Below, one piece after another: positions 8,997-17,140 of a stretch of DNA of 55,350 nt (position 1 is its first letter; the number at the start of each line of letters is the position of its first letter). The translations under genes were made by a program, and so were the position numbers. Origin of the DNA: MED-G16 sp964467915. GTDB taxonomy: Bacteria > Bacteroidota > Bacteroidia > Cytophagales > MED-G16. Location: positions 1 through 55,350 of the forward strand of contig CAYXSW010000007.1 in NCBI GenBank assembly GCA_964467915.1. Direction: 5' to 3'. The notes beneath the pieces are model-generated. The model worked only from the letters and a program-made list of their open reading frames with translations. It was not told the origin of the DNA and made no database searches.

Positions 8997-9491
8997 ATGA
9001 AGAAAATAATTCTAGATTCTAATGATATAACTAATAAGATAAGAAGAATTTCATTTGAAATAATTGAAAAAAATTATGATGAAAATGAAATTTTTCTTTT
9101 TGGGATCCTCCCAAATGGTAAATATTTATCCAATAAAATCTTAGATTTTTTGAATCAATTTTCTAAAAAAAAATTGAATGTTCATTTTCTAGAGATTGAC
9201 AAAAAATTTAATTACGTAAATAACATTACTCCAGAGGTAAATAGTAAACTAATAAAAAATAAAGTTGTTATAATTGTTGATGATGTAATGAATTCAGGTG
9301 GCACTATAATGTGCTCAATAGGTGAATTATTAAAGTATAAACCAAAAAAAATTCAAATAGCTGTATTAATTGAAAGATATTATAAAAATTTTCCTTTAAA
9401 GCCAGATTATAAAGGTCTTGAATTGAGTACAACAGAAACTGAACATGTAGAAGTTATGTTAGATAATTCACCAAAAGTTTTAATAAAATGA
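8997..9491 (+). CDS. Phosphoribosyltransferase-fold protein (PyrR-like)
   Basis: 164 residues with a type-I phosphoribosyltransferase core. The PRPP-binding loop reads VVIIVDDVMNSGGT (residues ~91-104), where two adjacent acidic residues follow a beta strand. The hood and the IAVLIER strand match PyrR/hypoxanthine-type enzymes, but the loop is NSGGT rather than the more usual YTGRT. The acceptor base cannot be deduced, and a PyrR-like regulatory role is possible. Its stop overlaps the start of the downstream PTPS-family gene by 4 bases, so the two are probably co-translated with lpxB. Confidence 0.8.
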   Translation: MKKIILDSNDITNKIRRISFEIIEKNYDENEIFLFGILPNGKYLSNKILDFLNQFSKKKLNVHFLEIDKKFNYVNNITPEVNSKLIKNKVVIIVDDVMNSGGTIMCSIGELLKYKPKKIQIAVLIERYYKNFPLKPDYKGLELSTTETEHVEVMLDNSPKVLIK

Positions 9492-9910
9492 TTTATATAG
9501 TAAGAAAAGAACATTTTAATGCCGCACATAAACTTTTTAATCCTTCTTGGACAAAAGAAAAAAATGAAAAAGAATTTGGTGTTTGTTCTAATAAAAATTG
9601 GCACGGTCACAACTATGAAATTGAGGTGACATTAAAGGGTAAATTAGATCCTGAAAGTGGAATGTTGATTAATTTGAAAATTTTATCCAAAATTTTAAAA
9701 AATGAAATTATTGATAAAGTTGATCATAAGAATTTAAATGTTGATGTGCCATTTCTTCAAAACACAATAACTTCCACAGAAAATGTTACTATAAAATTTT
9801 GGGAAATTTTAGATGAAAAGATCAAATCTTTGAATATTGATTGTAAACTTCATAAAATTAGACTTTATGAAACTCCTAGAAATTCTGTAGAATATTATGG
9901 TGAAAAATAA
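9488..9910 (+). CDS. 6-pyruvoyl-tetrahydropterin synthase / 6-carboxytetrahydropterin synthase family protein
   Basis: 140 residues, family-typical. Zinc ligands are visible: FNAAHKL near residue 14 and the HGHNY pair near residues 37-39. The catalytic cysteine lies in GVCSNKNWHGH, giving a C-x5-HGH spacing as in eukaryotic-type PTPS, rather than the C-x3-HGH spacing of E. coli QueD. The VDHKNLN segment provides the partner catalytic residues, and TSTENVT plus the late RLYETP glutamate form the pterin pocket. The product may be a queuosine precursor or a tetrahydropterin; the sequence does not decide. No queC or queE is nearby. Overlaps lpxB by 14 bases. Confidence 0.88.
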   Translation: MIYIVRKEHFNAAHKLFNPSWTKEKNEKEFGVCSNKNWHGHNYEIEVTLKGKLDPESGMLINLKILSKILKNEIIDKVDHKNLNVDVPFLQNTITSTENVTIKFWEILDEKIKSLNIDCKLHKIRLYETPRNSVEYYGEK

Positions 9911-10991
9911 ATCTGATATCTTCATTATTTGTGGAGAAAAGTCTGGAGATACTCACGGATCATTTTTAGTTAAAGAACTTTTAAAGATAAACCCTTCTTT
10001 AAAAATTCATTGTTGGGGTGGGGATATGATGGAAAAAGCAGGAGCTAAATTACTTCAGAATTATAGTTCTTATAATGTAATCGGATTTCTAGAAGTTATT
10101 CTAAAATTAAACTACCTGGTAAAAAAGCTTAATGAATGTAAAAAAAACATTCTTGAATTAAATCCAAAAATAATTTTATTAATCGATTTTCCTGGATTTA
10201 ATTTAAGAATAGCAAAATTTTCTAAAATAAATAATTTTAATGTCCATTATTATATCCCTCCTAAGGCTTGGGCATGGAATAAAAAAAGAGTCAAAATTTT
10301 ATCAAAATTTACTGATATGATTTATTCTATTCTCCCTTTTGAATTAGAATTTTTTAGAAGTAATGGTTGTGAAATTAAATATGTTGGAAATCCTGTTTTT
10401 AATCAAGTAACTAATTTAAAAACAAACAAAAAATCTTCTCAAAAGATTATATCATTATTGCCTGGAAGTAGAAAATCAGAAATAAAATATTCACTCCCAA
10501 TATTTATTAAACTATGTAAAAAGCTTAGTAGATATAAATTTTTAGTATGTTGTGTAGATAACATTCCTAAAAGAAATTATAAAACCATTCAAAATATAAA
10601 AAATGTTAAATTAATATTTGATGATACTTATAATTCAGTGTCTTCATCTGACCTGGCAATTGTAATGTCTGGAACTGCAAGTTTAGAAGTTGCATATTTA
10701 GACATCCCTCATGCAGTTGTCTATAAAACATCAAGAATATCTTATTTTATAGCAAAGTTGTTAGTAAAAGTTAAATATTTTTCTTTGACTAATTTAATAT
10801 TAAATAAAAAGGTTGTAAATGAATTTATTCAGGATGATTTTAATATCGATAAATTAATTTTAGAAATTGAAAGATTGAGCGATTCAGAAGTAAAGTCTAA
10901 GATGCAAGCTGACTATTTGAAAATCAAAGAAATTATTGGTGTTAAAAATAGTTCAAAAGAAGTTGCCGAGTCTCTTATAAGAAGTTTATGA
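9897..10991 (+). CDS. lpxB: Lipid-A-disaccharide synthase
   Basis: GT19 enzyme that joins UDP-2,3-diacylglucosamine and lipid X to make the lipid A disaccharide at the inner membrane. 364 residues, slightly short but complete. Diagnostic segments are CGEKSGDTHG at the N terminus, IDFPGFNLR, YYIPPKAWAWNKKR, and the C-terminal-half SLLPGSRKSEI and MSGTASLEVA nucleotide-binding motifs. Starts at ATG 9897 inside the preceding gene; a GTG at 9900 is possible. Together with waaA at 39902 it shows an LPS-bearing Gram-negative envelope. Convergent with clpP, overlapping it by 6 bases at the stops. Confidence 0.96.
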   Translation: MVKNKSDIFIICGEKSGDTHGSFLVKELLKINPSLKIHCWGGDMMEKAGAKLLQNYSSYNVIGFLEVILKLNYLVKKLNECKKNILELNPKIILLIDFPGFNLRIAKFSKINNFNVHYYIPPKAWAWNKKRVKILSKFTDMIYSILPFELEFFRSNGCEIKYVGNPVFNQVTNLKTNKKSSQKIISLLPGSRKSEIKYSLPIFIKLCKKLSRYKFLVCCVDNIPKRNYKTIQNIKNVKLIFDDTYNSVSSSDLAIVMSGTASLEVAYLDIPHAVVYKTSRISYFIAKLLVKVKYFSLTNLILNKKVVNEFIQDDFNIDKLILEIERLSDSEVKSKMQADYLKIKEIIGVKNSSKEVAESLIRSL

Positions 10992-11657
10992 TTTCTTCTT
11001 TACAAGTATTTCATCTATAATGCCATAGGATTTAGCTTCTTCTGCTCTCATCCATTTATCTCTATCAGAATCTTTTTCTATTTCTGAATATTTCTTTCCT
11101 GTATGATGAGATAATATGTTATATAAATCTTTTCTCAACTCTTGCATTTGCTTAAGTGTAATTTCCATATCTGTAGACTGACCTTGCATTCCTCCACTTG
11201 GTTGATGAATCATCACTCTAGAATGTTTGAGGGCTGATCTTTTTCCTTTTTGACCTCCAGACAATAAAACAGCTCCCATGGATGCCGCCATACCAGTACA
11301 TATTGTTGCAACATCAGGAGAAACATATTGCATTGTATCATAAATTCCAAGGCCTGCATAAACAGATCCCCCGGGACTATTTATATATAAAAGAATATCT
11401 TTTTTAGAGTCTACAGATTCTAGAAAAAGAAGTTGAGCTGTAATAATATTTGATATATTTTCTTCAATCCCCATACCTAAGAATATAATTCTATCCATGA
11501 TAAGTCTTGAAAACACATCAATTTCTCTGAAGTTAGTTGGTCTCTCTTCAATAACTGCTCTAGTCATACTCTCAACCTTTTCAACATACTTATCAAAAGT
11601 TAGACCATTTATATTCTTATCTTTTACCAAATATTTCCTTAATTCTTTTTTGTCCAT
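10986..11657 (-). CDS. clpP: ATP-dependent Clp protease proteolytic subunit
   Basis: Serine peptidase forming the ClpP tetradecamer that degrades substrates unfolded by ClpX/ClpA. 223 residues. The catalytic triad is readable: Ser126 in GMAASMGAV, His151 in MIHQPSGG and Asp196 in EKDSDRD. The N-terminal extension (about 30 residues before TRAVIEERP) is typical of Bacteroidota ClpP. It follows the trigger factor gene by one base on the same strand, the tig-clpP order common in bacteria; clpX is not in this window. Convergent with lpxB with overlapping stops. Confidence 0.97.
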   Translation of the reverse strand: MDKKELRKYLVKDKNINGLTFDKYVEKVESMTRAVIEERPTNFREIDVFSRLIMDRIIFLGMGIEENISNIITAQLLFLESVDSKKDILLYINSPGGSVYAGLGIYDTMQYVSPDVATICTGMAASMGAVLLSGGQKGKRSALKHSRVMIHQPSGGMQGQSTDMEITLKQMQELRKDLYNILSHHTGKKYSEIEKDSDRDKWMRAEEAKSYGIIDEILVKKKS

Positions 11658-11658
11658 A

Positions 11659-12990
11659 CTATATTTTTTTTGCTAGATCCTTAAATTTATCAAATGTTAT
11701 TGATTTTTTAGTAATTGTAACTTTTTCTTTAATATAATTATATACTTTATTTGATTTTATTTGATTAAAAATTTTTAAATAATTTTCTCCTTTGTTATGT
11801 TTTAAGTAATTATCAACGAACTTGTTAATGTCTTTACTCATATTTTGCATTCCTGAAGACATTAACTGATGTTGAATTTGGTTTTTTGCCATATCTTCAA
11901 TTTCTGAATTTTCTACTTTTATTTTATTAGATTCTATAATGTCATCTACAATATAAGACCACTTAATTTGATTGCAATAGCTTTTAAATTCTTCATTTAA
12001 TAATTTTTTAGATGTCTTCTCATCGTTATTATTTGTAATCCAATCTTTCACATATTCATTAGGAACTTCAATTTTATTTTTGGATAAAATTTCTTTTTCA
12101 ATTTCTTTATTAAGAAAGAATTCAGTCTCTTTCAAATAATTAAATTCAATTGATTTTTTTATTTCACTTTCGAATTCTTTTTTGTTTTTTACCTTTCCTG
12201 CTCCAAAAATTTTATCAAAAAATGTTGGATTAAGTTTAGCTGGAGTTCTTTCTATTATATTTTCAATTTTAATTTGAACTTTGTCAGGAAATTTTGTTAG
12301 CTCTACTTCTTCTCCAATTATTTGAGATAAAATATCAACTTTATTTTTAGATAATTTTTTTAGATTAACTAATATTAATTCATCTTTTTTTCTGCCAATA
12401 ATTTTTTTGCCTTCAGTCTTATCAAGGTTAACCAAATCTAAAAGACCTTTTTTAGTTTTATCTTCAAAACTAATTTCACAGTAAATCGAAGAATTTTTAA
12501 TTACTTCTTTTAGATTATTGGTGTCTGCATATTGAGTTTTAAGATTATTAATTGTTTCCACAATTGTCTTTTTATCAACTTTTATAGTATGAAGATTAAA
12601 TTTTTGAGATTTCTTAAATATGCTAAGTTTAAAATCACTCAGGTGGCCAATTTTGAAATCAAAAACAAAATCATTAAGATCATTAATATTTAATTTATCA
12701 ATTTCATTCTTCTCAGGTTTAGGCTCTCCAATAATTTTAATTTTTGACTCTTTTATGTAATTGTTAATCTTATCACTAACAATTTTATTTATTTCTTCAA
12801 GTAAAACACCTTTACCATATAAGTTCTTTAAAAGTTGCACTGGGACCATACCAGGCCTAAAACCTTTTAGGTTTGCTTTTCTTTTGAGCTCTTTCAATTT
12901 GTTTTCAAATTGATTGATGTAATCATTTTTTTCTAGAATCAAATTTATATTGGATTCCGTAGTAGAGATTTTTGATTTTTTTATTTTCAA
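11659..12990 (-). CDS. tig: Trigger factor
   Basis: Ribosome-associated chaperone that holds nascent chains at the tunnel exit. 443 residues, lysine- and asparagine-rich. The ribosome-binding signature GFRPGMVP is at residues ~43-50 of the N-terminal domain, which also shows the long antiparallel layout ending in KIIGEPKPEK. The C-terminal arms are helical and low in motif content. The middle FKBP-like region is poorly conserved, as in other Bacteroidota, so peptidyl-prolyl isomerase activity is uncertain. Lies between tRNA-Leu and clpP on the minus strand. Confidence 0.92.
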   Translation of the reverse strand: MKIKKSKISTTESNINLILEKNDYINQFENKLKELKRKANLKGFRPGMVPVQLLKNLYGKGVLLEEINKIVSDKINNYIKESKIKIIGEPKPEKNEIDKLNINDLNDFVFDFKIGHLSDFKLSIFKKSQKFNLHTIKVDKKTIVETINNLKTQYADTNNLKEVIKNSSIYCEISFEDKTKKGLLDLVNLDKTEGKKIIGRKKDELILVNLKKLSKNKVDILSQIIGEEVELTKFPDKVQIKIENIIERTPAKLNPTFFDKIFGAGKVKNKKEFESEIKKSIEFNYLKETEFFLNKEIEKEILSKNKIEVPNEYVKDWITNNNDEKTSKKLLNEEFKSYCNQIKWSYIVDDIIESNKIKVENSEIEDMAKNQIQHQLMSSGMQNMSKDINKFVDNYLKHNKGENYLKIFNQIKSNKVYNYIKEKVTITKKSITFDKFKDLAKKI

Positions 12991-13011
12991 GTTTATCTAA
13001 ATTTTGATTTG

Positions 13012-13093
13012 TGCGGATGGAGGGACTCGAACCCCCATGCCTCGCGGCGCTAGATCCTAAATCTAGTGCGTCTACCAATTTCGCCACATCCGC
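13012..13093 (-). tRNA. tRNA-Leu (anticodon UAG)
   Basis: Reading the minus strand, the 7-bp acceptor GCGGATG pairs with CATCCGC and is followed by discriminator A. The anticodon stem CTAGA/TCTAG encloses loop TTTAGGA, giving anticodon UAG. The T arm contains GGTTCGAGTCC, and there is a medium-length variable arm typical of leucine tRNA. CCA is not encoded. The tRNA lies 21 bases upstream of tig on the same strand, with a TAGATTTG promoter element just upstream. Confidence 0.97.
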
Positions 13094-13105
13094 TAAATAA
13101 GTGTG

Positions 13106-13113
13106 CAAATCTA
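13106..13113 (-). promoter_or_regulatory. Bacteroidota -7 box for tRNA-Leu (TAGATTTG)
   Basis: On the minus strand TAGATTTG matches the TAnnTTTG consensus and ends 12 bases before the mature 5' end of tRNA-Leu, a sensible position for a tRNA precursor start. No convincing -33 TTTG was found upstream. The same transcript could continue into tig and clpP. Confidence 0.55.
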
Positions 13114-13169
13114 GAAATAAATTATTTTAATGAGAAAATTTAATTTAAATTATCTTTATATATTTTGAG

Positions 13170-15380
13170 ATGAAAAATCATATAAAAGCAGAAGATACTG
13201 ATAATCAACTTATTCTTAGAGCTTACAGAAAGCTTCTTAGACACTCTAAATCCCTTATTTCAAAGGAAGACTCTAATGATATAAAGAAAGCTTTTAGAAT
13301 TTCCTTAGAAGCTCATAAAGAGATGAGAAGAAAATCTGGAGAGCCATATATTTTACATCCCATTAGTGTTGCTCAAATCTGTGTACAAGAAATTGGTTTA
13401 GGGGCGACTTCAATTATTTCAGCTTTACTTCATGATGTAGTAGAAGATACGGATATAACGTTAGAATTTATTGAAAAAGAATTTGGAGAAAGGGTTGCTA
13501 AGTTATGTGATGGATTAACAAAAATATCAGGCGTATTATCCCCAGGGTCTTCTATCCAATCTGAAAATTTTAAGAAAATGTTACTAACATTAGTTGATGA
13601 TGTGAGAGTTATTTTAATAAAACTTGCTGACAGACTACATAACATGCGAACACTTGATAGTATGTCAAGAAGTGCTCAACTTAAAAATTCATCTGAAACA
13701 ATTTATATTTATTCACCCTTAGCTCATAGACTTGGTTTATATTCCATTAAGTCAGAGCTAGATGATTTATATCTAAAATATACTGATAATAGAAGCTATA
13801 AGATGGTATCTAAAAAGCTTAGTGAGACTAAATCATCAAGAGATAATTTTATTAGATCATTTATTAGGCCAATAAGAAACAAACTCTCTTCATATAACCT
13901 AAACTTCAAAATTATTGGGAGACCCAAATCAATCTATTCAATAAGTAATAAAATGAAATCGCAGAATAAGTCTTTTGAAGAGATTTATGACCTATTTGCC
14001 ATAAGGATTATTTTAAAATCAGAAATAAATAATGAAAAAACAGAATGCTGGCAAGCTTATTCGTGTGTAACTGATTGTTACCATCCAAATCCTGATAGAT
14101 TGAAAGACTGGATCTCTACTCCAAAAACTAATGGTTATGAGTCTTTACACACTACAGTAATGAGTAATTCTGGTAAGTGGGTTGAAGTTCAGATAAGAAG
14201 TATTAGAATGGATGAAATTGCCGAAAAGGGATTTGCTGCTCACTGGAAATACAAAGAGAAAGTCAAGATGAACACTCAATTTGATGATTGGATAAGTTCG
14301 ATTAGAGATTTAATTAGTCAAAAAAATTATTCTCCTCAAGAATTTATAGATGACTTTAAAGGTAACCTCTACAATGAAGAGATATTTGTTTTTACTCCAA
14401 ATGGAGATCTTATTACTTTACCAATAGAATCAACAGTACTTGATTTTGCATTTTCTATACATTCTGAGTTAGGTTCAAGGTGTACTGGAGCTAAAATTGA
14501 TGATAAGCTTGTTCCTATTAATTATAAATTAAAAAGTGGAGATCAAGTAAATGTAATTACTTCTACAATTCAAAAACCATCAGAAGATTGGCTAAACAAG
14601 GTCGTAACTTCAAAGGCAAAGTCGGCAATTAAGAATAATATTAATAGACAGAGAAAGAATTTGTCTAGTCAGGGTAAAGATTTGATAAAAAGAAAGTTTA
14701 AACAATTAAAATTAGATTTTGACGAAAATATTTCTAAAGTCTCAAACTATTTTCAATACAAAAGTATAATTGAGTTTTATTATGATATAGCAAAAGGATC
14801 TTTTAATTTAAAAAGGATAAGAGAGTATATAGAACACCTCAAAAAGTTAAAAGAAAAGCCTAAAAGGAGTATAATTGAAATTGATATAGATAAATCAAAA
14901 ACAAAAAGAAAAAATCTAGATCAAAAAGATAAATTAATAGAGTTTGAAGATAAAAAAGATAATATTGATTACTCTCTCTCAAGATGTTGTAAGCCAATAC
15001 CAGGTGATGACATTTTTGGTTTTGTCACCGTAGGCGAAGGAATAAAAGTTCACAGGACTAATTGTAAAAATTCTCCTGAATTATTATCAAAATATGCTTA
15101 TAGAATTATTAAGGCTAATTGGTATTCAGAGTCAGGAATTCAACTTACCACCTCTCTTTCAATAGATGGCACAGATAGAGTAGGAGTAATTGACGATATT
15201 ACAAAAATAATATCATCACAACTCAGAGTTAATATGAAATCAATAAATGTGGAGTTAAATGAAGGAATATTTGATGGTAAAATTGAGTTATTTGTATCTG
15301 ATACCTTGCAATTATCTAAATTGATTAAGAAATTACAGAGTGTTCCAAATGTAAACAATGTTGTAAGGTTAGATTTGTAA
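13170..15380 (+). CDS. Bifunctional (p)ppGpp synthetase/hydrolase Rel
   Basis: Makes and degrades the alarmone (p)ppGpp in the stringent response. 736 residues. An intact HD hydrolase domain carries HDVVED (residues 88-93). The synthetase domain has EIYDLFAIRI, GYESLHT and EVQIRS followed by EKGFAAHWKYK. Then come a TGS domain (IFVFTPNGDLITLP), a zinc-finger-like cysteine segment around SRCCKPIPGD, and a C-terminal ACT domain. Both catalytic halves look complete, so this is the long Rel/SpoT type. It heads a rel-fur-purA run with 4 bases to fur. It is divergent from the tRNA-Leu-tig-clpP unit. Confidence 0.96.
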   Translation: MKNHIKAEDTDNQLILRAYRKLLRHSKSLISKEDSNDIKKAFRISLEAHKEMRRKSGEPYILHPISVAQICVQEIGLGATSIISALLHDVVEDTDITLEFIEKEFGERVAKLCDGLTKISGVLSPGSSIQSENFKKMLLTLVDDVRVILIKLADRLHNMRTLDSMSRSAQLKNSSETIYIYSPLAHRLGLYSIKSELDDLYLKYTDNRSYKMVSKKLSETKSSRDNFIRSFIRPIRNKLSSYNLNFKIIGRPKSIYSISNKMKSQNKSFEEIYDLFAIRIILKSEINNEKTECWQAYSCVTDCYHPNPDRLKDWISTPKTNGYESLHTTVMSNSGKWVEVQIRSIRMDEIAEKGFAAHWKYKEKVKMNTQFDDWISSIRDLISQKNYSPQEFIDDFKGNLYNEEIFVFTPNGDLITLPIESTVLDFAFSIHSELGSRCTGAKIDDKLVPINYKLKSGDQVNVITSTIQKPSEDWLNKVVTSKAKSAIKNNINRQRKNLSSQGKDLIKRKFKQLKLDFDENISKVSNYFQYKSIIEFYYDIAKGSFNLKRIREYIEHLKKLKEKPKRSIIEIDIDKSKTKRKNLDQKDKLIEFEDKKDNIDYSLSRCCKPIPGDDIFGFVTVGEGIKVHRTNCKNSPELLSKYAYRIIKANWYSESGIQLTTSLSIDGTDRVGVIDDITKIISSQLRVNMKSINVELNEGIFDGKIELFVSDTLQLSKLIKKLQSVPNVNNVVRLDL

Positions 15381-15384
15381 GAGA

Positions 15385-15822
15385 ATGAAAAAAAAATCAA
15401 TTTTAGAGGAAGTAAAAAAAATCCTTGACAAGCATTTAGAATTAAAGGGTCTTAGAAAAACTCCTGAGAGGTATGCAATAATTAATGAGGTATATGCATT
15501 TGATCATCATTTTGATGCGGATGAGCTTTATTCTCAGATGATAAATAAAAAATATAGAGTTAGTAGAGCAACTATATATAATACTTTGGAGTTATTGGTT
15601 AGCTTAGAGCTTGTTACTCGTCATGTCTTTAAAGATAACTTAGCAAAATATGAAAAATCTTTTGGTTTCAGGCAACATGATCATATTATCTTAGATAATA
15701 ATGAGATAATTGAATTTTGTGATCCTAGGGTACAATCCATAAAAAATACATTAGAAGAAATGTTTAATGTAAAAATTAAAAATCATTCACTATATTTTTT
15801 TGGTGAGAAAAATAAAAAATAA
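15385..15822 (+). CDS. fur: Fur family transcriptional regulator lacking the zinc CxxC pairs
   Basis: Metal-responsive repressor of the ferric uptake family, 145 residues. The winged-helix part is canonical: GLRKTPERYAIINEVY and the recognition segment VSRATIYNTLELL (residues ~53-66). The dimer/metal domain retains FRQHDHI and the late HSLYFFGE, but the expected HxHxxCxxC zinc site reads HDHIILDNNE and the C-terminal second CxxC is missing. One cysteine remains in EFCDP. It may sense metal without structural zinc, or be a Fur-like paralogue; subfamily is therefore less sure than family. Its stop is directly followed by the purA ATG. Confidence 0.85.
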   Translation: MKKKSILEEVKKILDKHLELKGLRKTPERYAIINEVYAFDHHFDADELYSQMINKKYRVSRATIYNTLELLVSLELVTRHVFKDNLAKYEKSFGFRQHDHIILDNNEIIEFCDPRVQSIKNTLEEMFNVKIKNHSLYFFGEKNKK

Positions 15823-17091
15823 ATGTCTGTAGATGTACTGTTAGGTCTTCAATGGGGAGATGAGGGTAAAGGAAAGATAGTTGATTTTTTAGCTCCAAAT
15901 TATGATTTTATAGCAAGGTTTCAGGGTGGACCTAATGCTGGTCATACATTAGAATTTGATGGAATCAAACATGTCTTGCATCAAATTCCTTCAGGTATTT
16001 TTAGAAAAGATAAATATAATATAATTGGAAATGGGGTAGTGCTTGACCCTGTTATCTTTATGAAAGAAGTAACTCAGATCCAGGATAAATTTGATATTAA
16101 GTTAAAAGATATTCTAACTATTTCTTCTCGAGCACAATTAATATCACCTGTTCACAGATTGCTCGACAGAGTTTTAGAAGAGAATAAGGGAGATAAAAAG
16201 ATTGGGTCAACTTTAAAAGGAATTGGGCCAACTTATCAAGATAAAATTGGGCGTCATGGGCTTAGGGTTGGAGATGTTTTATCTGATTCATTTGACGATA
16301 AATATAGACTTCAAAAATCTTATCATGATTATTTTTTAGATGGATATTATAATAAAGAATTTCAAAAAGAAGAAAGACAATTTTTTGATTCGATTGATTT
16401 TCTACAACAGTTTGATATTATTGACACTGAATATTTAATTAATAAAAATGTTGAAAAAAATAAAAAAATTCTAGCAGAAGGAGCTCAAGGAACCTTATTA
16501 GATATTGATTTTGGTAGTTATCCATTTGTGACTTCTTCAAATACAACAACTGCTGGAGCTTGTATTGGTTTAGGAATATCTCCTAAGAAAATAGGTGAGA
16601 TTTTTGGTATATTTAAGGCCTATTGCACAAGAGTTGGAGCTGGACCTTTTCCTACCGAACTCTTTGATGAGGCGGGTAAACAAATTGGAATTAATGGTAA
16701 TGAATTTGGATCAACAACAGGTAGGCCACGTAGATGTGGGTGGCTTGATCTTCCTGCCCTAAAATATTCAGTTATGCTTAATGGTGTAACTAAACTTTAT
16801 ATGATGAAAGCAGATGTATTGTCTGATTTCAAAAAAGTTAAGATTTGTATTGGATACAACTATAAAGGTAAGGAGATAGATTACTTTCCTTCTTCAATAG
16901 ACTCAGAAGATATTGTGCCTATTTACAAAACATTTGATGGGTGGACTTCGTCAACTAACTCATGCAAAAATTATGACTCTTTAGAAAAAAATTTTAAGAA
17001 TTATATTAGTTTCATTGAGGAAACAGTTGGAGTTAAAATTAAGTTAATTTCGTTAGGTCCTGATAGGGAAGAAACAATATACATTAATTAA
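15823..17091 (+). CDS. purA: Adenylosuccinate synthetase
   Basis: GTP-dependent ligation of IMP with aspartate, first step from IMP to AMP. 422 residues. The P-loop-like LGLQWGDEGKGK (residues 7-18, with catalytic Asp13), FQGGPNAGHT with the catalytic His, GAQGTLLDIDFG, and the base-recognition TGRPRRCGWLD are all present. Starts immediately after the fur stop (TAAATG), part of the rel-fur-purA run. purB, the next enzyme of the branch, is encoded in this window on the other strand at 21177-22535. Confidence 0.98.
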   Translation: MSVDVLLGLQWGDEGKGKIVDFLAPNYDFIARFQGGPNAGHTLEFDGIKHVLHQIPSGIFRKDKYNIIGNGVVLDPVIFMKEVTQIQDKFDIKLKDILTISSRAQLISPVHRLLDRVLEENKGDKKIGSTLKGIGPTYQDKIGRHGLRVGDVLSDSFDDKYRLQKSYHDYFLDGYYNKEFQKEERQFFDSIDFLQQFDIIDTEYLINKNVEKNKKILAEGAQGTLLDIDFGSYPFVTSSNTTTAGACIGLGISPKKIGEIFGIFKAYCTRVGAGPFPTELFDEAGKQIGINGNEFGSTTGRPRRCGWLDLPALKYSVMLNGVTKLYMMKADVLSDFKKVKICIGYNYKGKEIDYFPSSIDSEDIVPIYKTFDGWTSSTNSCKNYDSLEKNFKNYISFIEETVGVKIKLISLGPDREETIYIN

Positions 17092-17103
17092 TCTATTTAG
17101 TGT

Positions 17104-17134
17104 ATTGATAATATTTTAGTTTTATCTAAATTTG
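17104..17134 (+). promoter_or_regulatory. Candidate promoter before the dihydroorotase-like gene
   Basis: ATTG (17104-17107), 19 bases, then TAAATTTG (17127-17134) match the Bacteroidota TTG/TAnnTTTG arrangement. The -7 box ends only 6 bases before the ATG at 17141, so the transcript would be nearly leaderless. Confidence 0.5.
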
Positions 17135-17140
17135 CTTTTA

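Noticed and set aside
12923..13108. Minus-strand 61-codon frame with VAKLVDALDLGSS
   Set aside because: It is a translation of tRNA-Leu running into tig; this peptide is a well-known artefact of tRNA-Leu sequences.
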